Shown: positions 11,021 to 22,994, counted from the first letter of the stretch. The stretch: 64,000 bases of DNA from Camelus bactrianus (GCF_048773025.1 NC_133557.1:3984001-4048000); one strand, 5' to 3'. Program-made: numbers and translations. Notes: a model not told the origin generated them from the sequence alone.

Positions 11021-11036
11021 GAAAAACTGAATCTGT
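11021..11036. repeat. L1 target-site duplication, right copy
   Basis: Exact repeat of 10411-10426. Confidence 0.9.
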
Positions 11037-11107
11037 AATTCTCCTTAATTTTAACTAATTTAAATTTTTATAGCCTCATGTGATTACCATATTAGACAGT
11101 TCAACTC
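11021..11107. mobile_element. hAT-type DNA transposon, right part
   Basis: After the L1 the hAT element resumes with 'ttaattttaactaatttaaa' and 'cctcatgtgattaccatatt', ending 'agacagttcaac'. This right end is the inverted partner of the left part. Confidence 0.6.
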
Positions 11108-11114
11108 AACGTTA

Positions 11115-11200
11115 TAAACCCCATTAAGGCAGACACCATGTCTGCCCTGCTGGGTTATTTATTTGTAGGGCCCAGTGCTGTGACTGGCTGAGTGTTTGGC
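11115..11200 (+). mobile_element. L2 LINE 3' scrap
   Basis: 'aggcagacaccatgtctgcc' and 'agggcccagtgctgtgactg' resemble the L2 3' end. Short and diverged. Confidence 0.4.
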
Positions 11201-11204
11201 AGGC

Positions 11205-11870
11205 GGGTTGTTATTTCAATAGGAAGGTTGGGCAATAAGAAGGTGACATATGAGTGAAGACTTGCTGAGGCATGGAAGTTAGCTCTACGGGTGTCTAGGA
11301 GGGGATATTCTAGAAAAAGCCCACAAGGCGAGATCATGCCTGGAGTGCTCCAGAAGCAGCAAGAGGCCAGCATGGCTCAGTGTTGGGAGGGATGTGAAGT
11401 AAGGAGGGTAAAAGAGTAAAGTGGTGTAAAGGAGGAGGCGGTTCCTGTAAGGCCTGGCAGCTTATTTTAAAGACTTATGGGAATGACTGGAGGGTTTGGA
11501 GCAGAGGACTGTCATCTGATCTGATTTATGTTTTCAAAGGCTCCCTCTGGCCGCCCTGGTGGGAGTGCTGTGGGCCAAGGGCAGACATAGGGAGGCACCA
11601 CATAGCGAGATACCCCAATGACCCAAGCAAGAGATGGAGGTGACTGGGACCACGAAAACGGAAAAGGTGGCGTGAGTCACTAGATTCTGGTTTTAGAGGT
11701 AATGACAGCAGCATTAGCTAATGAGTGGCCACGGGCTGTGAGAAATAGAGGGGAGGCCAAAATGACCGAAATTGTTTCAGCCTGAGCAGCTAAACTGGTG
11801 GAATGGCTGTTCGCTGAACTGGACAGCACTGGGAAGGGGCAGACTGGAGAGCAGACCAGGAGTCCCAGTT
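11205..11870 (-). mobile_element. Old mammalian interspersed repeat (L2-like)
   Basis: A recognisable old repeat: 'aggtgacatatgagtgaaga', 'tgtaaggcctggcag', 'ctgtcatctgatctgattta', then 'ttcagcctgagcagc'. I remember this block order from many mammalian genomes and would call it L2 or an L2 relative, but I am not certain of the name or its orientation. Other copies in this window are at 26440-26930, 35075-35460 and 54810-55035. Confidence 0.5.
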
Positions 11871-13796
11871 GGCATCTGTCAAGTCCAAATCAAGAATGAA
11901 GAATGAATGTGCTTCTGAATCTCCAGTGACAGTGGGGTCTTAGGGGACCCAGGGAAGCACGATGTGCTCCTGCTCTGTCAGGAGGTAGAGGTTCTCCCCA
12001 GCCACCTGCTCCTCCATGGGCCCTCAGCTGTCTATGGTGGCCCATTTCCCCAAGAGCAAATCGTCCAGCTGGGCTGGCCATTGTTTATTTCGCCTGAAGG
12101 AAGCTGTCTAGACTGTGTGTCTTTCACTCCTTGCTAATAGAGTTCTGCTTTTTTTTAAATTTAATTTTAAGGTGGTGAATAGATCAAATACATTGTGTTT
12201 GTTCTCCAAGATACTTACATTCCAAGACTGGAAACCATTACACAATTATTTAGCACAAAAGCGATTTTCGAAAGGTGTATATCCTGGGGACAAAGCTTTG
12301 CCTATTGCTAGGACATTTAAAAACACATTCGCCTTTATTGGACGTAAGTTTGTTTAAAACTAGAAAGATATGACCTAGAAAATCAATTTGATTAACTCTG
12401 AAAGGCGGAGATACTGGGTTAAAAAAGGACAATGGAAAAAGCCCTGAAAGGGACTTTCTAGGTCTCAGAATCTTTCATTTAGGGAAGTCCAGGAGCCTAG
12501 CATTTGCTCGGTCTTGGGGTGGTGCCATCTGCTAGGGACAGAAGCCCCCTTTGATTTCCTAGGAGAACACAAACTTGGAGAATGTGAAGTCTGAAGCCAG
12601 CTGAAAGGTAAGAGGATAGGAAACCCCCAGAGGAGGGTCACAGGCCTACCCACCCTTCTCCTGGGGATGCATTTGCAGAACAGTGACTGCATTGTTAGGC
12701 CAAGAGGAACCAAGGAAATCTCTCTATTTCCCCAGTGGAGTTCCCGCCTGGTGCTCCAGGTTCGCCTCTGGGTCCTAAATGTTCCCATGTTTCTTCCGTT
12801 GTGAACAAGGACTCAGGCTAGCCCTTTGCTTCTCTCACATCTCTCTGGATCCCTCATTGCCTCTAACTTCAGTGTCATTGGGGGAGAATTCCTTGGTGAA
12901 GCAATCTGTGTCCACTGGTGTATCCATTCTCATCGTGGACACTGTTGGTGCCCAGCTCACACCCCTTTTGCCATCCTGTACATTTGTCCTGGTGGGGAGA
13001 GCTGTGGCAACGGCTCCCAGCCGCACCCATCTCTGGAGAATTGCCCTCTGCTGATAAGAGCCACCTTGCCCAGAGAAGCCTGGCAGGTTAACTCTCTCAC
13101 CCTCAAGCGGCCAGTGACTAATCAGAGAACACAAAAGCTTTGTCCCTTTGGCCCACGGCCAGACAGCTGTGTGCCATGCAATTCATGCTCCAGAGCCCCA
13201 CTGATGGGATTCAGGCTACGGGTTTTGACACCACATCCTTCCTCCATGGCACCCCCCACCCCACCCCCATCCTATTTCCCACTCTCTTACAGGTGTCTTC
13301 CGAGATCACTCCCTTGGTAAATTCTTTGCAGCCTGGCTCGGGCTCTGCTTCTAAGGAAACGAAGACAATGATCTCCTGATTCCAGAGTGCAGAGCTTACG
13401 GGACATCTTACCCTGTGGGGTGGGAGAACCTTGCTGTTTTTTTGTTTTGTCAAGCAAATTCTCTTGGTGTGTACAAATGCCACGGAGAAGGAGCTGACAA
13501 AAGACCACTGGCAACCATTCGTTGTCCCTCAAAGAGAGGCTGGCTGGTATTTGGTGCTCACCTGATTGCCACGGACTGGCTTCAAGGCTGAATTTATAGA
13601 CACAAATTATGGCCACAACATAAGTGTGCAGCATACATTGCAAAACAAGGTACCAAGCAAGCACAAGGATTTCACAAAAGACCCTTTTAATCTGCAAAAT
13701 GTTTAACCTTTAGGAGAGTCCACTGCGTCTCTTCATAATACCTTATTTTTAACCAAGTCAAAAGCTGGATCTGGGTGGAGTTCTCCATCTAACACC
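11871..13796. other. No gene or repeat recognised
   Basis: Almost 2 kb without a recognisable transposon. Several overlapping open frames occur (the longest 164 codons, 12826-13320), but they sit on both strands in conflict and show no domain, so I do not call a gene. Confidence 0.45.
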
Positions 13797-13955
13797 TTCC
13801 CTCTCCAAGTGTGGTCCACAGACCAGCAGCACCAGAATCACAGGGAGATTGTTAGAGATGCAGTCTTGGACCCGACTCCAGACTGGCGGAATCAGAATTT
13901 GCATTTGAAACAAGATTTTGCAGTCTTGTTCTCAAGTCTGAGAACACTTGCTCAA
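13797..13955 (+). mobile_element. MER5A-like hAT-Charlie element
   Basis: 'ccaagtgtggtccacagacc', 'agcaccagaatcac' and 'gattgttagagatgcag' follow the MER5A left half in order; the right half is weaker. Confidence 0.75.
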
Positions 13956-14185
13956 AGATGTCCTGTGGGTGAGTTTTGCGTGGTTGATATCCGTGCAAAT
14001 GTTTGAAGCTGACAGAAACGACTAAATTGATGTTCAAGATGGTATAAAAGCTCATTTATCCAGAAGTCATTTATTCTCTACCTAGAACTGCCAAGAAAAA
14101 ATCCTAGGACTGGGGATATTAGTTATCTGGTTTTAAAGTCTTCTGGAAGTTTGAAAACAATGAAAAGGGGGAAAGTGATTTCTTG

Positions 14186-14370
14186 GAGCACTGGCCCTCA
14201 AACTATAGTCCTGGACTTATATACATGCGCTGGGGACTTGTTAGACCTGCAGAGCTCCTGTCCAGCCCCTGCGTACAAGATTTAGAAATGCTGAGGGGTG
14301 GCGTCCAACCTTCTGTAGTTCAACAGGCCCCCCAGGTGGTTCTGATGCACAGTCCAGTCTTGCTTCTGCT
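14186..14370 (+). mobile_element. MER5A-like hAT-Charlie element
   Basis: 'ggccctcaaactatagtcct' and 'ctggggacttgttagacctg' at the left, 'ccccaggtggttctgatgca' at the right. Close to full length for the family. Only about 230 bases from the previous MER5A copy. Confidence 0.75.
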
Positions 14371-14509
14371 GTCCTGAAAGAAGCAAAGAGTGAAACTGAT
14401 GACAACAGAAAACACAGGGCGAAAAGATACAAACACAGGTACTGAACAGGTAGAGAATGGTCTTAGGATCATTTATGAGGATCAAGGAGTGAGGAGGAGT
14501 ATGTTGATG

Positions 14510-16260
14510 CAAAAACTAATCAATAGTCAATTGAAGAAAGACATGGAAAGTTTTATTTGAGCCAACCTGTGGATTATAACCTGGGAGGTAGTCCCTTGGA
14601 GATCGCTGAGAACTGCTCCAAAGAGATGAAGGGGGAGGCTAGTATATATGTGATTTTGGTGAAGGGGTACATGAACCCGGTACTCATCTTGGTGGAAGGT
14701 TACTGCTATTTGCGAGGAACAGGTTTCTTAGTTAACGGTCTCAGTCTCTTTCTAAGTATGGGAACATGAATGAAACTGGCTCCATAAAATTTTCTCCTGA
14801 AAATATCTAACTATCTGAGGGCTGGTTCTGCCAGTTTCCCCAAAGCACAAAGTGCTTCCTCCTGATCTTCACCCTGAATACCTTTCAGGGTGGGTTGTAG
14901 GTCAGTGACTGCGGTGGCTGATGACTTGGTTCTTGTAGAACTGGCTGATGGGCAACATTCTTTATTTCATAATCCCTTTCCTTTCGGTCTTAATTTCCAC
15001 CAGGATTTGGGAGCCATTTCTTGACTGATTTGTCACATGGTGCTAGGAATGCTCATTCCCAGGCCCGGTAAGGATTTCATTGCTAAGCTGCTCAATGTGC
15101 TGTTGCTGGAATAGACCCTGTTAACAGTGACCAAAGCCTCGGGGCCATCTGTCTTACTAGTGTGTTCTGGTCCAGGAAATGGTTCCCTCTTGTTTCTTCT
15201 TTGCTTCTTCCTTATCTAGTGTTACACTGTTGCAATCATTGATCTTATAGGAGTATATTTTTGGTCAACTAAACATCATTCATTTGGTCTGAGGCTCAGT
15301 CACACATTTGGTAATGCAAGGGACAATAATCTTATAAAATTGGCAGGATATAATAATATAGCTAGGAATGTTAATAGGGTCATAAAGAAGTATTTAAGCT
15401 AACTACTTCCATTAGGGGCAGCTCAGTATCTCCCCAGGTCATCTGGCCATTTTGTTCTGCACCAATCAGTATCTTGAAAAGAAATGATATATTTGCATTG
15501 TGCTTAAAGTTCACCAAAGTCGTCCGCATGGACAAGACCAGTGGTGGGTCGTCGTGAACCCTTACAGGATTCAGAAAGGAATGCTGTCTTCTAAGGAGTT
15601 CAATGGCTGACCCCAGAAAAAAGAAAAATTGATCTTCATTGTGGAGCAGGTATTACTGCCATTGCGGCGGTCTAATTAATGCATAACACAGTGCACGTTA
15701 GAGGGGAGGGGGAGGCCGAAATGGGCAGAGAAGAAAATTATGTTTAGGTCATTCTTGTGTTGCCTTAAAATATGAATTTTATCTCATCAGGTAGATCGTA
15801 GTAAGAGGGACCAATATTAATAACGATACAAAGTCATTAAACAATTTCATGGCTTGGGGTATGGATTTTAAAGTATGGTAGAGAAGATTCTAGAAAGGTA
15901 GTGAGGCGGGTCATTACAGGAAATTTCAGGAGTTTGGCCTTTTTAATTCCAAGTAATGTGGAGGCCCTGAGTCTCTAAGATGTAGAATACAGTTAAAAAA
16001 GAAAAAAAAAAGTTTTGTAGTTGAAAGAGAGAGAATTCTATTATCAAAAGATTTAATTTATCCAGTGATGCAGAATGAATTAGGCCCTTTTATATTCAGT
16101 TAAATCATGAATAATGCCCTGAGGATAAACCTGAAGTCACAGACACAAATTTCTACTGTAACAGGATCTGGTTGGACCAGTTAGGGGGTGCCTGGGACTT
16201 TATTTTTGCAGAGAATGAAAATGATCGTGTCACCATTTCCAGGTACATTTCAGTGTTACA
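14510..16260 (-). mobile_element. Possible ERV (LTR retrotransposon) remnant
   Basis: The left part, with 'aaagttttatttgagccaac' and 'gagaactgctccaaagagat', resembles the antisense of an ERVL-like LTR. Text such as 'gatttgtcacatggtgctag' further in could be internal sequence. It is old and broken, with no coding part I can recognise. The right boundary is a guess. Confidence 0.3.
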
Positions 16261-17280
16261 TAAAGGTAACCACAATCCCTCTTCAGAACGCCCTTCAACT
16301 TTGTTCTGATGGTGTTTCCACAAAGCAGTATTTGGTACCCTTCACACTTTGGTGTTTCTACCCATGATTTTATTATTCATGATAATAAATGCTGAATGAT
16401 AAAGTAAAACCACAATTTTAATACTCATACAAATCATAGTGGAATTCAGCCCGTGGAATATACCTACAAGTCATGAGTTTCTTTGACTTTCTTGAATTTT
16501 TCTCATTTCTTTTTGATAAGTTGTGTAGACTGACAGCATCACACACCATGTTACCCGGCCTAGTAGGTCGATGGGCAGAAATACCAACACAAGATGTCCA
16601 AAATGTACTTCAGGATGGAGAAATACAGTGGATACATTGAAGCATGTAATTCTATGCGCATTGTTCAGTAGTGCACTGCCTGGGGCTTTACGTTAAAATT
16701 ATCAAGCAGTAAAAAAAAAAAAAAACCAAAAAGCTAGGTAATGTCTTAGTGGCTTTCAGGAGTTAAGGTGTCTCCTTTAAAGCCTAGTGTCAAAGAGAGT
16801 AACATTAATTTAAGACGGTCATGTTAATTTAAGGAAGATTGCAGCTAGATTAGATGAACACCTACACGGTGTGTGTGGGAGAGCCCGTAATTCTACTCCT
16901 GTTGGGATTTCAGGCAGAGCCTCCAGCTCCGATGGCCAGCACAGTTTCAGACATGTCTTAGTTTTCACCCGCACAGTTTTTTTTCGCCACAGAAAAGAAA
17001 GACATGGTTGCAATTGCTGGATTCTGCTAAAACTTCAAAAGGCATTCTTTAAAAATTCACAAAATGTTCTCTGTAATTTTACTATCAAAGTGGTCTTTTG
17101 TTGATTGCAAAATAGAACGCCCACTCATATAACTGAAACAAATTAAAAACGTATCACCTGCAGTTGTATGTAACTATTCTAGGATAAGTAATTTGTGCCT
17201 TTTAAGTGAGGTTACATAGAGACGTGATGGATGCTCCTTTCATGATAGAATATTTATATGTTATGTTGGGCAGAATATGT
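16261..17280. other. No gene or repeat recognised
   Basis: Nothing supportable apart from an A run at about 16711-16725. Confidence 0.5.
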
Positions 17281-17397
17281 TTATAGGGATATATATAAAA
17301 TATAACATATATATAGATACATAAATATATAAATTTATATACAAATAAAAATATACAATTTTAAATGTACATATATATATATACACATATATAAAAC
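17281..17397. repeat. AT-rich low-complexity tract
   Basis: Imperfect TA/TATATA runs over about 115 bases; a decayed dinucleotide microsatellite. Confidence 0.8.
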
Positions 17398-17482
17398 CTT
17401 AGTTTGGCATTACAGGTCAACATGTGTTAAAATTCCCATGGATATTGAATAATTCACTCATGGGCGTAAACACACATCACAT

Positions 17483-17499
17483 ACACACACACACACACA
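17483..17499. repeat. Short (CA)n
   Basis: About eight CA units. Confidence 0.8.
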
Positions 17500-17689
17500 G
17501 ATCTATTTCATAACTTAAATGCTATATTCTAAAAATAAGAAGGAAGAAAGAAATAGCCATTTCATAATCTTTACTACTCCCATGTCACTCCAAAACAAAA
17601 AAATAGTAGTTGCTACCTGTAATGGGGATATGTACTCAAAATGCTTAAAAATTTTAAACTCTTTTTTTTTCCTACTGGAAGAGAAGTGC

Positions 17690-18060
17690 CTGATTCTTAT
17701 GCTGCCCTCTTTATCTGATTGTTTTACTCCTCCAAACCCTGCAAGCCCTCAGCTTCTCTCCCATGAGTTAACATCTTGTCTTCCCAGAATCTCTGATTGG
17801 ATGTCACCTCCTTCAAGAAGTCTCCCCTGATTTCCTTCCCCTGAGAAAGTCTGAATCAGGAGCCTCTCCTTTGTACTCCTGTGATACCCCAACTCTTAGC
17901 ACTTCTAACTCTGTGTTTAATCCTCAGTTTATCTGTCTGTCCTCCCTGGAAGACTGAGACCCTTTGAGTGTTGGAAGGAAAACTTATTTACTATGGTGTC
18001 CTCAGGGCCCAGCAGAGTTGTAAATAAGGATTTAACTGTGGAATGAGTGAATTTCTATAT
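17690..18060 (+). mobile_element. L2 LINE 3' region
   Basis: A good L2 match in order: 'atgtcacctccttcaagaag', 'tctcccctgatttcc', 'tgtactcctgtgatacccca', 'atctgtctgtcctccctgga' and the 'cagggcccagcagag' near-end. Old and non-coding. Confidence 0.75.
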
Positions 18061-18174
18061 AATTAGGAGGTTGCATTTGGACTTTTTATACTCTGGTCAT
18101 TATATTCAGAAATAATCTACTGAATGCAGCAGTCCATAGGACTGACTCATCTGTTTCACAGATTACAATGAAAG

Positions 18175-18400
18175 CTTTGCCAGTGCACTTACAGTGGCCA
18201 AGAGGCCAAACTCTGGAGCCAGAATGCTGGGGTTAAAACCACAGCTCTGTGGGAACTTGGAAAACTTACTTACACCCACCCTGTCTCATTTCCTCATCAG
18301 TGGAGGGTTGTTCTGAGGATTAGCTTAACGTATGTGTGTGCAGGAAAGAGAACAGGGTCCAGCACATGGCAAGTGATGCGTAAATGCATGTTGCTACTTT
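18175..18400 (+). mobile_element. MIR SINE
   Basis: Nearly full length: 'aaactctggagccagaatgc', 'catttcctcatcagtgg', 'ggttgttctgaggattagct' and 'gtccagcacatggcaag' follow the MIR consensus in order. Confidence 0.8.
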
Positions 18401-18755
18401 TACTATTATTATTATTTGTAAATCACCTCGATGACTAATAAGACAATTGAATATATTTTGACAAACTGGTTCTCTAAATACACACATTGATTTTCTTTAC
18501 CCTTTTGATTATGTATCAGCTGGGATGTGAAAATACAGACACTGGAATCACATTTATGATCAGATTTGCAGTTCCCAGCATCCAAAGACATTTTTTCCAT
18601 AATTTTCTGCAACCAGAAAATCTAAGCCCTCCCTTGCAACCGTCTTTGTGCTGAAAAGAACTTCATGCTTTGACACAACTTGAGATTCCAACTTGACACA
18701 GGTCTGACTGTTATTTTCTTAGGCAAGAGCACTGTAGGCTCTGAAGAAAGAGGAT
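18401..18755. other. No gene or repeat recognised
   Basis: No supported feature between the MIR and the L1 block. Confidence 0.5.
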
Positions 18756-19095
18756 GTTTCACATGTCAAATCCGCAGATGATCATTAAAAAGTCCACATA
18801 TGATAAATGCTGGAGAGGGTGTGGAGAAAAGGGAACCCTCCTACTCTGTTGGTGGGAATGTAGTTTGGTTCAGCCACTATCTAAAATAGTATGGAGATTC
18901 CTTAAGAAACTAAAAATAGACTTAACATATGACCCAGCAATCCCAGTCCTGGGCATATATCCAGAGAAAAGTCTAATTCGAAAAGATACATGCACCTCAG
19001 TGTTCACAGCAGCACTATTTACAATGATCAAGATGTGGAAACAACCTAAATGCCCATTGACACATGACTGGATAAGGAAGATGTGGTATGAAATG
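18756..19095 (+). mobile_element. L1 ORF2 C-terminal segment, first copy
   Basis: Frame 18754-19107 is open for 117 codons and reads as the L1 ORF2 C-terminal region ([20 protein letters not shown], then LGIYPEKSLI, then AALFTMIKMWKQPKCPLTHD). It stops being L1 3' sequence at 'gatgtggtatg' and jumps directly to a more upstream ORF2 segment at 19096. The same segment therefore occurs twice in 1 kb. Confidence 0.85.
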
Positions 19096-20222
19096 GGACC
19101 TAATTAAACTTGAAAGCTCTCGTACAGCCAAGGATACCATCAACTAAACGAAAAGACAACCTACAGAATAGGGAAAACATTTGCAAATGATGCGATCAAT
19201 AAGGGAGTAATTTCCAAAATATACAAACAGCTCATACAGCTCAATAGCAAAAACCAAGGAACCTAATCAAAAAGTGGGCAGAAAACCTAGACAGACATTT
19301 CTCCAAAGAAGACATCCAGATGGCCAACAGGGACATGATAAGATGCTCAATTTTACTAATTACTAGAGAAATGCAAATCAAAACTACAATGAAATATCAC
19401 ATGGGTCAGAATGGCCATCATTTAAAAGTCTGCAAATAATAAATGCTGGAGAGGGTGTGGAGCAAAAGGAATCCTTACTGTTGGTGGGAATGTAAATTGG
19501 TGCAGCCACTATGGAGAACAGTATGGAGTTTCCTTAAAAAACTAAAAATAGACTTACCATTTGATCTAGTGATCCTACTCCTGGGCATATATCCAGAGGA
19601 AACTCTGATTTGTAAAGACACATTCACCACAATATTCATAGCAGCACTATTTATAATAGCCTAGACATGGATGCAACCTAAATGTCCATGAACAGATGAC
19701 TGGGTAAAGAAGATGTGGTGTATATATATGTGTGTTTACACACACACACACACACACACAATGAAATACTACTCAGCTGTAAAAAAAAAAAAAAAAAAGA
19801 ATGAAATAGTGCCATTTGCAGCAACATGGATGGACCTAGAGCATACTATGTGAAGAAAGTCAGACAGAGAAAGACAAATACCATATGATATCACTTATAT
19901 GTGGAATCTAAAAAAAAAATGGTACAAATGAACTTATCTACAAAGCAGAAACAGACTCATAGACACAGAAAATAAACATATGGTTACCAAAGGGGAAAGC
20001 AGGAGAAGAGATATATTAAGAATTTGGGATTTGCAGATACTAACTACTATATATAAAAAAGATAAACAACAAGGTCCTACTGTATACCACAGGGAAGTAT
20101 ATTCATTATCTTGTAATAACCTATATTGAAAAATAATATGAAAAAGAATATATATGTGTAACTGAATAACTATGCTAGAAATGACACACTATTGTAAATC
20201 TACTATACTTCAACTTTTAAAA
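19096..20222 (+). mobile_element. 5'-truncated L1, second copy with complete 3' end
   Basis: It begins in ORF2 at 'aaatgggacctaattaaact', passes the repeated C-terminal segment (19430-19720), and ends in the artiodactyl 3' UTR with 'tactatacttcaacttttaa' at about 20220. It contains a grown (CA)n at 19737-19761 and an A run at about 19781-19798. Either two L1 copies landed together or one copy duplicated a part of itself. Confidence 0.88.
19737..19761. repeat. (CA)n microsatellite inside L1
   Basis: Twelve CA units where the L1 consensus has a short TATATACACA run; it expanded after insertion. Confidence 0.9.
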
Positions 20223-21994
20223 GATCCTCAGAAGAACACAGGATAGATCTCCTCTAAGTCCATTGCTGTAGAATGAGACATGTTATCATGATGGATGAAG
20301 TATGAACAGAATGTTTTTGCCCCCAAGTTGTGTCTGTTCAATGCATGCTGTCCACGCGTAAGGCATTTCCCTACACCCTCTTTGGCTTGATGGTCATACG
20401 AGGAAGTGTCAGATGGTTCAAATATCCATCTTTAAAATTTCCCTATATATTTTTATCCTTAAAAACTTAGAGACCTCAGTAGCTTTGTCTTTAAACTTTT
20501 ATTCCTCTTTTACAGATTACCCATGGACAAGTGCTCAAAAAACTGTCTCCTGACACAGGAGCACGTGAAAGCACCTCTCCCGTGTCCTGTCATGGACGAA
20601 ACATGGTTTCTGCCACATCCATGTGCACTGTCTACAAAATGACGGTGCAAACAGCCATCGTGCTAACGTTTCCGTCCCAGGGTATCAGCCTTTCTCCACT
20701 CCCCGTCGAGAAGCCAATGCTCCCACTTGGTGGACAAAGAAGTAAGAAAGAGGCAGCAAGACAGAGACGAGGTTCTTTTTTTCAAAGTCACGGAAAGAAT
20801 TAGAGGGAGAGAAAGGGACAGAAGGGCGCTCCTGGGGCTTCCCTTTTAAAGTAACTTTGTTCACCTGCCTTGTCAGTTTTCAATAGTAGTATTGTTTTCA
20901 TCTGTAGGAGTGGAAAAAATCTCAGCTAAAAAAGTAAGAAGCAAACCTTCAACATTCAGAACAATCCCTTAAAAACTGATCCCACTTAAGAGATACGAAG
21001 CTATAACTTTACCAAATACCTGGGTACAGCCCCAGGGTCAAAACATTGAGTGCACATTGAAGAGTTGCACCATCATACTTGTGCCCACCTCTGTTCGACT
21101 GTGAATGTAGGGAAACCTGAGGACGGCACGGAACAGAGGACCACTTAAGATCTAAAGCATCATTTGAATAGACAGAGCTTTATACTCTCTTCTTACAGAA
21201 CAGAATGCTAAAAATTAATGTTCTATGGCTCTGATTTCACTCTTTGAAACAAAAGAATTTCACCGTGGGTATACATTTTGTTCCAGGAAAATGAACATTT
21301 TAATCTAATTCTCCAGGAGTTTACGAAGGGCAGAAGAAAATTCAGAGCTGGAAACACAAGACCCAATGAGAAGGCAACAACAACATTATCTAATAAAAAC
21401 ATGCTATAGAATGCCAAATGCTGGAATCATCCTAAGGTAACAAAGAATTTATCCTGCGTGGGAAACAAGAGACTTCGTGCGATTGCCTCTTTGAATGTAG
21501 ACGTTATTCAAAAGTGAAACCTGCATACATTGATATTATGAAATGACCCAGAATTCTTCCACTCCTGAAATAAGTTGATTTGCAGATAACTCACAAATTC
21601 TACAGCTAAATGGCATTTTAATTTTTCTCCAACCCTTCCAATAAATGTGATCGCCAAGATGGAGGACTCTTTTTCAGGAGCTGATTTGCTCCGTTGTTTT
21701 TTCGGACAATTTCTGGTTTTTCTTTAAATTAAATTTGATGTTTCCATTTATGATTAAAAATATGTATAAGAATCCTTTGTTACTTTAGGCTAACTTAGGC
21801 CTCCTCAGATGGCACCTGCAGGTCATTTTATCAAGCACACATTTTATTTGTCGACTGTTGTCTCCATGTTAGGCTCCCTGAACCAATGAGGGCTGGAGTG
21901 GGCGGGTCTAACTCTCTCCTTCATGAACGTATCTCATGGTCCAGGATTCCGTGGCCATTTGCCCCAGGACCTTGCATTGGTTTGTTGTGGATTC
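20223..21994. other. No repeat; possible exon-like block
   Basis: No transposon recognised. 'ttattcctcttttacag' ending at 20515 looks like a 3' splice site and is followed by a 39-residue frame from ATG at 20523 (MDKCSKNCLLTQEHVKAPLP...). I recognise no family in it and do not call a gene; see the findings. Confidence 0.35.
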
Positions 21995-22240
21995 CCAGTA
22001 TAATAATAGCTAAGTTTTACCAGGCACTGTTTTCCAAGCAATGGGCTAAGTTTAGGTGAATTATTCAATTCCATGCTTACTTCACAAGTACTTTGAGAAT
22101 CCTTGGTTTATGAGAAATTTGCATACTATGGAGGACAAGTAGCTTATCTGAGGTCTTGCACTTAGGAAATAACAGTTTAAGTTTTGAAACCTTGTGGTCT
22201 GTCTCCAAAATCAGTGACCTTAGCCACTGGGCTACATTGT
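21995..22240 (-). mobile_element. MIR SINE
   Basis: The antisense MIR order is clear: 'aataatagctaagttttacc', 'aggcactgttttccaagc', 'taggtgaattattcaattcc', ending 'ccttagccactgggctacat'. Confidence 0.75.
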
Positions 22241-22469
22241 CTCAGACACGTTACTTTAAATCAGACAGACATGTGTAAAGCCCTCTCTAGTTTATATGCA
22301 ACATTTGGATTACTCCCAAAGACACCTACTGTTAATATCATCTGCTGACTCGGTTTGGTACCTAATATATTATGTGATGTTCTGAGAAGCTGGTATGTGG
22401 TTTAAGATTTATACTTAAAATTGCCATGTACTGACTGCCTATGATGTCAATCACTGTTCTGATTGTCTA

Positions 22470-22985
22470 TAAATTGCTCTGTGTCAAACTGACTCAACCC
22501 TAGTGCTGTAAAACAACAGCTACTCATTATCACTCTCCCCCCTGGTTCTAGGGGTTGACTGGGCTCAGCAGGGCAGCTCTGACTGCAGCCTCTCTGGCAG
22601 TTGCAGGCTGACAGTGGCTGGGCGGTCAGGCTGTGGACAGGGCTGGAGTCAACCTGAGAATTCCTTCACCCACGTGCCTGGTTCCTGGGCCAGGAGGACA
22701 CTGACAGCTGTGGGCTGGAGTGGGTAGGTCTCCATCTCTCTCCATCTCCCTGTGGTCTGTCCAGCATGGCAGCCTGAGGTGGTCAGACTTGTCAGAAGCA
22801 GTTCAGGGCCCCAAAGTTGTGTGACTTGAGAGAGCATGAAAAGTCATGTAGGATCACTTCCACTACCTTCTAGTCATTAGAAGACAGTCATTAGAAGGGC
22901 CAGCCCATTGCCCAGAAAGGGAAATTCATCTCCATCTCACAGCAGGAGGAGTGACAAAAAATTGGCAAACATGTTTGAAAACCAC
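22470..22985 (-). mobile_element. MaLR-like LTR fossil
   Basis: 'gctgtaaaacaacagctact' followed by 'gttgactgggctcagcaggg' is the antisense start of an MLT1-like LTR, and 'aattggcaaacatg' closes it. Old solo LTR, broken. Confidence 0.55.
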
Positions 22986-22994
22986 CATGGGGAC

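Noticed and set aside
12826-13320. Open frame of 164 codons on the plus strand
   Set aside because: It overlaps frames on the other strand and in other phases, has no recognisable domain, and a frame of this length is expected by chance in 64 kb of moderate GC content.
17281-17400. Matrix-attachment or origin-like AT-rich region
   Set aside because: It is simply a decayed TA microsatellite; nothing else supports a function.
18754-19107. Host gene with an open frame of 117 codons
   Set aside because: The residues are the L1 ORF2 C-terminal region, so this is a transposon remnant, not a host gene.
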